Below are positions 7,201 through 10,608 of a stretch of DNA of 10,608 bases, in pieces. The notes under the pieces are model-generated. The model did not search any database and had not been told where the DNA came from. It was given only the letters and a program-made list of their open reading frames with translations. Each line of letters begins with the position of its first letter. Position 1 is the first letter of the stretch. This DNA is from JBBSEZ01 sp038239195 (lineage in GTDB: Bacteria; Planctomycetota; Planctomycetia; Gemmatales; Gemmataceae), in NCBI GenBank assembly GCA_038239195.1, contig JBBSEZ010000355.1:1-10608 (forward strand), given 5' to 3'. The position numbers were made by a program, and so were the translations under genes.

Positions 7201-8453
7201 GCGGCCGGGGGAAGCACAAGGACGCGGAGGCCGCCTGCCGCGAGGCCATCCGCCTCAAGCACGACTTCCCCGAGGCGCACCACAACCTCGGCGTCGCCTT
7301 GATCGGCCAGCGGAAGGACAAGGCAGCAGAGGCCGCCTTCCGCGAGGCCATCCGACTCAAGTACGACCTCCCCGAGGCACACTCCAGCCTCGGCGGCGCC
7401 TTGAGCGACCAGGGGAAGCACAAGGACGCGGAGGCCGCCTGCCGCGAGGCCATCCGCCTCAAGCACGACCTCCCCGAGGCGCACTACAACCTCGGCCTCG
7501 CCTTGATCGGCCAGGGGAAGCACGAGGAAGCGGAGGCGGCCTTCCGCGAGGCCCTCCGCCTCAAGCACGACTTCCCCCTGGCGCACTCCGGGCTCGGCTT
7601 CATCTTGCGCTCGCAGGGGAAGCACGAGGAAGCGGAGGCGGCCTTCCGAAAGGCCCTCCGCCTCAAGCACGACTTCCCCGAGGCGCACTCCAGCCTCGGC
7701 GGCGCGTTGCTCGGGCAAGGGAAGCCCAACGAAGCGGAGGCCGCCTTCCGCAAGGCCCTCCGCCTCAAGCACGACCTCCCCGAGGCGCACACCGGCCTCG
7801 GTTTCGCCTTGCGCGCGCAGGGACGATTCGCGGAAGCGCTCGAATCGTTCCGGGGGGGCCAGAAGTTGGGCAGGGGCCGCCCTGGATGGCCCGACCCGTC
7901 CGGGAAGTTGGTAGGCCAGTGCGAGCGCCTCGTCGAGTTGGACGGCAAGCTCCCGGCGGTCGCGAACGGCAAGGCCGAGCCCGCCAACGCCGCCGAAGGC
8001 CTGGAGCTCGCCGCCCTCTGCCGGCACCCCGCGAGGCGCCTGCACGCCACCGCGGCCCGCCTCGCCGCCGCTGCCTTTGCTGCCAACGCGAAGTTGGCAG
8101 ATGACCTCCGGCAGCAGCACCGCTACAAAGCCGCCGGGAGCGCCGCGCTGGCCGCTGTTGGCCTGGCCAAGGACACCGAACGCCTGCCGGACGCGGCGCG
8201 GAAGAAACTTCGCCAGCAGGCGCTGGCCTGGCTGCGGGCCGATCTGGCCCTCTACGTCAAATTGGCCAACAGCGCCGACCCGCGGGTCAAGGCAGTCGTG
8301 CAGCAGCGCCTGGAACATTGGCGGCAGGACGCTGACTTTGCCGCCGTGCGCGACAAGGAAGCGGTGGCTTCCTTGCCCGAAGGTGAGCGCGAGGAGTGGC
8401 GGAAACTGTGGGCCGACGTCGCCACCCTCCTCGAGCGGGTCGGAGATCGCTGA
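4212..8453 (+). CDS. Transmembrane Ser/Thr protein kinase with zinc ribbon and extracytoplasmic TPR array
   Basis: The product is 1413 residues. The cytoplasmic N-terminus (1-185) has a helical module (RWEYQQRWKRGERAPRRAYLERFPEHAAAL) and a zinc ribbon with C140, C143, C159 and C162. The Pkn2-like kinase domain spans ~186-475. It has glycine loop GGGGMGEV (193-200), Lys215, probable helix-C Glu234, HRDLKPEN (309-316), DWG (329-331, in place of DFG) and APE (376-378). All catalytic residues are present, and a ~30-residue Gly/Arg-rich insert lies in the activation segment. A basic coiled stretch leads to one membrane helix (~509-529). The ~880 residues outside include ten consecutive TPR units (884-1223) and a C-terminal helical domain ending near WLRADLALYVKLA and LPEGEREEWRKLWADVA, typical of planctomycete kinases. 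GAGG nine bases before the ATG is the ribosome site. It probably senses an envelope signal and acts with the upstream sigma factor; the substrate is unknown. Confidence 0.95.
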   Translation: MPAPQGPQALTVLDDAEQRQEMLESIWRGWRPGLPLPRWEDFLPPPGQPCAAGSVCVLLQMDVEFRVKAGVPALLAEPYFQHERLQAAGSLPDAAQQQGLIRWEYQQRWKRGERAPRRAYLERFPEHAAALHDLAPRWNCPRCKEKGLPLDEAEESADCPRCGARLPLAEVFPPPGDASGLDLREYQLMDRLGGGGMGEVYLSRDPGLDRPLALKVLRPDWHGHRELERRFEEEARITGSLQHPSIVPVYNIGRLRDGRLYFTMKVVRGSTFAELLAEQGGEEGPAAHLGVFLQVCQAVAYAHSKGVIHRDLKPENVMVGRFGEVQVMDWGLAKVLGKRGDARREQGGGGSELATRPRDRAGGETVGAVGTPAYMAPEQANGEWDRADERVDVFGLGGILCAILTGRPPYRGSGGEVLRKAQRGDLAETFARLDDCGADAVLLELAKECLAAEMDGRPRDAGAVAGRMAAYLAAVQERLRVAEVGRAAAQARAEEAVKKAAAERRARRLLLGLAAAVLLLLLGGGAGAWTVQQQRARQARAEQEALAVVEQRGGLLDEGWEEHDLAKLTAAKAEADRAVGIARSGNASDAVLKQIDDFKDRAEDRLQRARSNNTLRGALVDVAAPRETSTYENAEGGRMVATAQPSADEQYAAAFRRWGKLDLDQTAEAEVVARLRREPEVVFRDVAAALDSWMVERRRQNHPEAKWRRLFRVAQGLDENTQSRQLRELLVGGSPPRPDSVAGLVGQAGASLPWPGLWDVARGNTWRRLRTIRGGMGPGRGSVFTVVLYARACSDIGDVGVAEQVLREALAVRPDEILLLDALGKLLEDQRPARLGEAIECYRAIRARRAHLGVRLGTALVRAGRAEEGEAVLRDLVRQQPANTEMRFYLGNALYARKKHGAAAVAFREAIRLKRDYPHAHNNLGGALIGQRKYEKAETAYHEAIRLKHDYPNAHNNLGLALDGQGKDKEAEAAFRKAIRLKHDFPEAHHNLGLALGGRGKHKDAEAACREAIRLKHDFPEAHHNLGVALIGQRKDKAAEAAFREAIRLKYDLPEAHSSLGGALSDQGKHKDAEAACREAIRLKHDLPEAHYNLGLALIGQGKHEEAEAAFREALRLKHDFPLAHSGLGFILRSQGKHEEAEAAFRKALRLKHDFPEAHSSLGGALLGQGKPNEAEAAFRKALRLKHDLPEAHTGLGFALRAQGRFAEALESFRGGQKLGRGRPGWPDPSGKLVGQCERLVELDGKLPAVANGKAEPANAAEGLELAALCRHPARRLHATAARLAAAAFAANAKLADDLRQQHRYKAAGSAALAAVGLAKDTERLPDAARKKLRQQALAWLRADLALYVKLANSADPRVKAVVQQRLEHWRQDADFAAVRDKEAVASLPEGEREEWRKLWADVATLLERVGDR
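6861..7880 (+). repeat. Tandem 102-base TPR-encoding repeats inside the kinase
   Basis: Ten 34-residue units follow one another without gaps. The eight from 6963 to 7778 are nearly identical, each ending in a form of AIRLKHDF or ALRLKHDL and beginning PEAH-NLG-AL. The first (6861-6962) and last (7779-7880) are more diverged. Units 3 and 5 share one stretch of more than 50 identical bases and a rare Phe-to-Cys change (AACREAI). Units 6 to 8 carry Leu where earlier units have Ile. These marks suggest duplication of blocks of units, not independent drift. Confidence 0.93.
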
Positions 8454-8502
8454 CCCCCTCCTCGACGACGTGGCCTCCGTTCGCCGCCGATTGCGAAAAC
8501 AC

Positions 8503-8532
8503 GCAGGCCGCCCTCGCGAGTGGCCGGCCTGC
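8503..8532 (+). terminator. Hairpin just downstream of the kinase
   Basis: GCAGGCCG (8503-8510) is perfectly complementary to CGGCCTGC (8525-8532) across a 14-base loop, 50 bases after the kinase stop codon. There is no T-tract, so termination is a guess from position. The larger hairpin at 8581-8650 may do the work instead. Confidence 0.4.
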
Positions 8533-8580
8533 ACGGAAGTCGGTGTCGGAGGGCGCGAGGCGAGCGGCATGAGATAATGT

Positions 8581-8650
8581 CCCCGTGTAGCCGCTTACGC
8601 GAAGCGCAACGCGGCGTACGCGCTCCGCTTCGCGTCGCGGCTACACGGGG
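8581..8650. terminator. Long two-part hairpin, terminator or palindromic repeat
   Basis: CCCCGTGTAGCCGC (8581-8594) pairs perfectly with GCGGCTACACGGGG (8637-8650). Inside it, after a small internal loop, ACGCGAAGCG (8597-8606) pairs with CGCTTCGCGT (8626-8635). Together they give a 24-bp stem with a 19-base top loop. It follows the kinase by 128 bases and could end the operon from either direction. The shape also fits dispersed REP-like palindromes in high-GC genomes. Confidence 0.7.
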
Positions 8651-8771
8651 GCAACATCACCGACCGTTCGCCCAAGTACGTCAGCCCGACGCGTCAGCGA
8701 AAGGGCCCTTCCCTCGGTGGCCCAGCGGGCTGGTGAGACTGCCGACTGGCGGCGCCTTTACGAATCGGTCA

Positions 8772-8981
8772 TCTAGACCTAAAATAAGCGTGTCCCGGCA
8801 GTGACAGGGGGATGACAATCGACGCAACCACATGCTGGTTAAAGGCCTGCGGTTTCAAATCGCCTCTCGCCGGCGCTCACCCAGAAAAGTGAGCGCCGGA
8901 GATGCAGCCAACCCTGCAAGTGGCTGAAACAAGGCGATTCCGGGTTCCGGTCCGCCGAGACACACTTGTTTTAGGTCTAGA
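8772..8981. mobile_element. 210-base element with 23-base inverted ends, MITE-like
   Basis: The left end (8772-8794) and right end (8959-8981) are inverted copies matching at 21 of 23 positions, with core TCTAGACCTAAAA. The ends are AT-rich, unlike the surrounding DNA. No protein is encoded. A perfect hairpin lies inside (8870-8899). Both ends contain CTAG, which fits the YTAR target duplicated by IS5-family transposases, so a non-autonomous element moved in trans is plausible. The right end reaches into the last codon of the PDZ gene and includes its TAG stop. A structured RNA or bidirectional terminator is the alternative. Confidence 0.55.
8870..8899. repeat. Perfect 11-bp hairpin inside the MITE-like element
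   Basis: CCGGCGCTCAC (8870-8880) pairs perfectly with GTGAGCGCCGG (8889-8899) across the loop CCAGAAAA. It sits near the centre of the inverted-repeat element and would form a strong stem in RNA from either strand. For the minus-strand PDZ gene it lies about 80 bases after the stop and could act as its terminator. Confidence 0.75.
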
Positions 8982-9321
8982 ACAGACGGACGCTGCGGTA
9001 GACGACGCCCCCCGTCCGAACGTCGCGAATCCGCAGGCGGGCCACCGGGCCCGACTCGGCCAGGGCGCGGCGGAAGTCCGCGCCGTCGAAGAGGGGGCGG
9101 CCGTTGATGCTGAGGATGCGGTCGCCGACCTCGAGGCCGTGGCGCTCGGCCAGGCTGCCCGCGAAGACGGCGACCACCTCCACGCCGTCGGTGGACGGGG
9201 CGTTGAGGTAGCGGATGCCGAGAACGGAGGGCGCGGCCTCCGCGGACGGCACGGCGACGAGGCTCACGCCCACCGCCACCGCCAAGACCGCCACCAGCTT
9301 CGCCGTTGCGAACACGTTCAT
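8977..9321 (-). CDS. Small secreted PDZ-domain protein
   Basis: The product is 114 residues. Residues 1-29 are a Sec signal peptide (AKLVAVLAVAVGVSLVAV) with likely cleavage after SAEA. The rest is a single PDZ domain of the HtrA/C-terminal protease type. It contains VEVVAVFAGSLAERHGLEVGDRILSINGRPL, where LEVGDRILSINGRP is the hallmark segment, followed by FDGADFRRALAE and a final strand. There is no protease domain, so it probably binds C-termini of envelope proteins or acts as a scaffold. The ATG at 9319-9321 has AAGGAG seven bases upstream, a strong ribosome site. The stop TAG is part of the CTAG at the end of the adjacent inverted-repeat element, so the original C-terminus may have been set or trimmed there. 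Copy B of the conserved box is 78 bases upstream. The gene is convergent with the kinase. Confidence 0.88.
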   Translation of the reverse strand: MNVFATAKLVAVLAVAVGVSLVAVPSAEAAPSVLGIRYLNAPSTDGVEVVAVFAGSLAERHGLEVGDRILSINGRPLFDGADFRRALAESGPVARLRIRDVRTGGVVYRSVRLF

Positions 9322-9399
9322 CGTCTTGCTCCTTGTTGTCGTGCGTGGGACCGTCAGACGTCTGCCTTGCAGGCGGAGACCAACCCCGCCTGGGCGTTT

Positions 9400-9449
9400 C
9401 GCTCGTCCCTCTATTAGCCAGGGAGTGTTTTTCAGGACTTCCCAAGCGA
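9400..9449 (-). promoter_or_regulatory. Conserved upstream box, copy B
   Basis: This is the partner of 3438-3488, on the same strand and also upstream of a small secreted-protein gene. Its GAAAAACACTC and GCTAATAGAGGGA blocks are identical to copy A. The spacer between them keeps nearly the same length, and conservation fades on both sides. The TAATAG here lies about 90 bases before the PDZ start codon, a reasonable promoter distance. Function is inferred from repetition and placement only. Confidence 0.6.
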
Positions 9450-9627
9450 ATTGGCAGATTTCTCCACCGGGCGCGATCCGTCAACCCGGCAGGCGGAGAC
9501 GCGAAGGCGAGAACGATTCGTCAGGAAAATGGGTTGGCGCTCTCCGGCCCACTCGCAGCCGTCGCCTGCACTTCTCTGCTCGTCTGATCCCACATCTGTC
9601 CCCGTCGGGTAGGGTCGTTGATCCCGA

Positions 9628-9873
9628 TCACCGGCGCACCCTGCGTTCGGTAAAGTCGCCGATCAGCACGGGGCCCTCGCAGGCGCGAACCCACTGCACG
9701 AAGTAGGCGGACAATCGGTTCGACACGGCGAGGGGACAACAGGCCATGACCCGGCTGTCGCCGAAGTGCTCGGCCACCTGGGCGCAGGTGCGGCAAGAGG
9801 GGAGCTTCGCCGGGGCGAGAAAGCGGTCGGCGACCCGGATCGGGCCCTCGCGCTGCTGTCGGCTCAGGAAGGA
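9628..9873 (-). pseudogene. Decayed coding fragment of unknown family, cysteine-bearing
   Basis: On the minus strand, an open stretch of about 81 codons ends at TGA (9628-9630) and reads REGPIRVADRFLAPAKLP, then CRTCAQVAEHFGDSRVM, then ACCPLAVSNRLSAYFVQWV, then RACEGPVLIGDFTERRV. About nine in ten third codon positions are G or C, as in the real genes here, whereas the opposing plus frame is clearly less biased. It has no good start codon and is cut off upstream by TAG (9874-9876) and TGA (9883-9885). The same frame continues beyond those stops with protein-like sequence (NSFLFIEIEYANRRTTFPAG). I read it as the remains of a longer gene, possibly metal binding from the CxxC. I do not recognise the family; a short real gene with an internal GTG start is possible. 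Confidence 0.4.
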
Positions 9874-9885
9874 CTACCAGGCTCA

Positions 9886-10118
9886 CTGGCTGGGGCGGGC
9901 GCCCTTGACGTGATAGGACTTCTTGCCCGCAGGGAAGGTCGTTCGCCGGTTGGCGTATTCGATTTCGATGAAGAGAAACGAGTTGCGCGGCCGACCAGGA
10001 CGAAACGTTTGGTGTCGCTTTCGGGAGCTGACCGAGGCGGGGACGAACACCCTGCCACTCGAGTTGACACCGGCCGCGAGATGAGCCTCGCGCGGGGAGA
10101 CGAACCATGCTTTTCTCG
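9886..10118. other. Probable upstream part of the decayed minus-strand gene, otherwise empty
   Basis: The minus frame that ends at 9883 stays open through this stretch and reads VFVPASVSSRKRHQTF and NSFLFIEIEYANRRTTFPAG, with moderate G/C bias at third positions. That is weaker than in intact genes and has no recognisable domain. No ribosome site or convincing start was found. Together with 9628-9873 it may be one broken gene. Confidence 0.3.
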
Positions 10119-10146
10119 TTGACAACGGCTCGCACCGCCTTACCAT
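10119..10146 (+). promoter_or_regulatory. Possible sigma-70 promoter upstream of the adaptor gene
   Basis: TTGACA (10119-10124), a perfect -35 hexamer, is followed by a 16-base spacer and TACCAT (10141-10146), which matches four of six positions of TATAAT. It is about 260 bases upstream of the adaptor ATG, so it would give a long leader. A chance match cannot be excluded. Confidence 0.35.
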
Positions 10147-10408
10147 GAAAAGAGAACTGACCAGTCCGTCCGAAAATTCGGGCGCGTTCCCTGGCCAGAC
10201 TGCCGGCCTCGAATTGACCGTGGTCCCTCCGGGTGAACCGTTGAGCGGAGCTTGCACCGCCCTCCCCACCGCCACCCTGTTGAAGGGCGTGGGTAGGGCA
10301 CCCGTGTGGTTTCCGCTGCGCAGGGTTGCTTCCTTTCCAGGCGTGTTGGGGCGAGCTGGCCCGTCCCGGCGCCCCCGACCCCCGCTCAAGTCTCTCCGGA
10401 GAACGCCG

Positions 10409-10608
10409 ATGGGCCCTCCTTCTCTCCGTTCCCGTTCGCCAGGTTCTTGCCACAATGCGGCCAACGGGTGGCGCTGGCTGGCGGCAGGGGCCTTGCTGGC
10501 CGCGCTGGCGGCCGGCTGCTCCGCCCCGTCCCCGAAGCCGGCCAAGACGGTCGAGGTCGTCGTCACCACGCCGATCGTCGGCGAGGTGATGGACTATCAG
10601 GACTTCAC
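10409..10608 (+). CDS. Start of the efflux adaptor lipoprotein, running off the window end
   Basis: ATG 10409 is preceded by GGAGA with a six-base gap, a good ribosome site. The predicted N-terminus has arginines, then WRWLAAGALLAALAAG and Cys37, a perfect lipobox (LAAGC) for lipid attachment, as in AcrA-type adaptors. After a Ser/Pro/Lys-rich tether come VEVVVTTPIVGEVMDYQDFT, the usual first strand of membrane fusion proteins. The frame is open to the last base and its final 96 bases duplicate positions 1-96, so the continuation is seen at 2-415, where the gene is cut short. An in-frame ATG at 10145 has no ribosome site and would bury the signal peptide about 90 residues in, so it is not used. 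No RND pump gene follows in the window. Confidence 0.85.
   Translation, partial: MGPPSLRSRSPGSCHNAANGWRWLAAGALLAALAAGCSAPSPKPAKTVEVVVTTPIVGEVMDYQDF
10513..10608. repeat. Right copy of the 96-base terminal direct repeat
   Basis: Identical to 1-96 in the same orientation. It begins within the lipobox region of the adaptor gene and ends at the window edge. The match stops only because the window stops, which is what an overlap of a circular or tandem sequence looks like. Confidence 0.97.

Noticed and set aside
6861..7880. CRISPR-like array
   Set aside because: The 102-base periodicity comes from 34-residue TPR units in one open frame; there are no short direct repeats with unique spacers and no cas genes.
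4338..8570. A 1410-codon open frame on the minus strand, antisense to nearly the whole kinase gene
   Set aside because: High G/C at kinase third codon positions removes stops from one antisense frame. The translation is low-complexity, repeats only because the TPR array repeats, and has no domain or ribosome site.
8770..8985. tRNA, tRNA-Sec or tmRNA in the inverted-repeat element
   Set aside because: GGTTAAAGGCC and the loop TTTCAAA near 8837-8858 look like a D-arm and a UCA anticodon followed by a long variable-arm-like hairpin. However, no matching acceptor stem or T-arm could be found, and the anticodon stem has a mismatch.
9766..10122. Plus-strand frame of 118 codons
   Set aside because: Its third-position G/C bias is clearly weaker than that of the opposing minus frame, it has no ribosome site, and it shows no recognisable features.
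10145..10408. In-frame upstream ATG that would extend the adaptor by 88 residues
   Set aside because: No ribosome site precedes it and it would place the lipobox about 125 residues into the protein, incompatible with lipoprotein export. ATG 10409 has GGAGA at the right distance.
9521..10453. Minus-strand frame of 310 codons covering most of the last kilobase
   Set aside because: The translation is Arg/Pro/Gly-rich without domains, and the adjacent minus frame at 9628-9873 has the better coding bias.
1..10608. Plasmid or phage backbone
   Set aside because: I found no replication initiator, partition, relaxase, integrase, capsid or iteron array on either strand, so the end overlap alone does not justify calling this a plasmid or phage.

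Overview
The window is a high-GC stretch with gene content typical of Planctomycetes, most likely Gemmataceae or a close relative. The main evidence is an ECF-type sigma factor lying directly upstream of a very large Pkn2-like Ser/Thr kinase with a DWG metal-binding motif, one membrane helix and a long extracytoplasmic TPR tail. A transglutaminase-like/TPR secreted protein and two small secreted proteins fit the same assignment. Taxonomy is inferred from protein style only.

Topology: the first 96 bases are repeated exactly as the last 96 bases, in the same orientation and the same reading frame. The window is therefore probably a whole contig of a circular or tandemly repeated 10,512-base unit. 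Read across the join, a lipoprotein efflux adaptor (membrane fusion protein) starts at 10409 and runs through the end into position 1. It stays recognisable to about position 300, then changes to unrelated sequence and stops at 415. No replication, partition, mobilisation or transposase gene is visible. I favour the junction of a tandem chromosomal duplication, or an excised circle, over a conventional plasmid.

Layout: 1-415 (+) truncated adaptor. 385-2298 (-) secreted transglutaminase-like/TPR protein, tail to tail with the adaptor. 2299-2789 intergenic, with three perfect hairpins, the last a terminator for the next gene. 2790-3227 (-) small secreted beta-rich protein. 3228-3622 intergenic, with a conserved 51-base box (copy A) and a good housekeeping-type promoter. 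3623-4189 (+) sigma factor, then 4212-8453 (+) kinase, 22 bases apart and almost certainly one operon. The kinase contains a near-identical array of 102-base TPR units. 8454-8976 intergenic, with two strong hairpins and a 210-base inverted-repeat-bounded element that ends at the stop codon of the next gene. 8977-9321 (-) small secreted PDZ protein. 9400-9449 copy B of the conserved box. 9450-10408 mostly non-coding, with a decayed coding relic on the minus strand. 10409 to the end (+) start of the adaptor.

How the genes may work together: the sigma factor and kinase form the known planctomycete pairing of a transmembrane kinase with a cognate ECF factor, in which an external signal sensed by the TPR region could alter transcription. 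Two otherwise unrelated small secreted-protein genes share the same ~50-base upstream box, which makes them candidates for one regulon. Whether this sigma factor reads the box is unproven.
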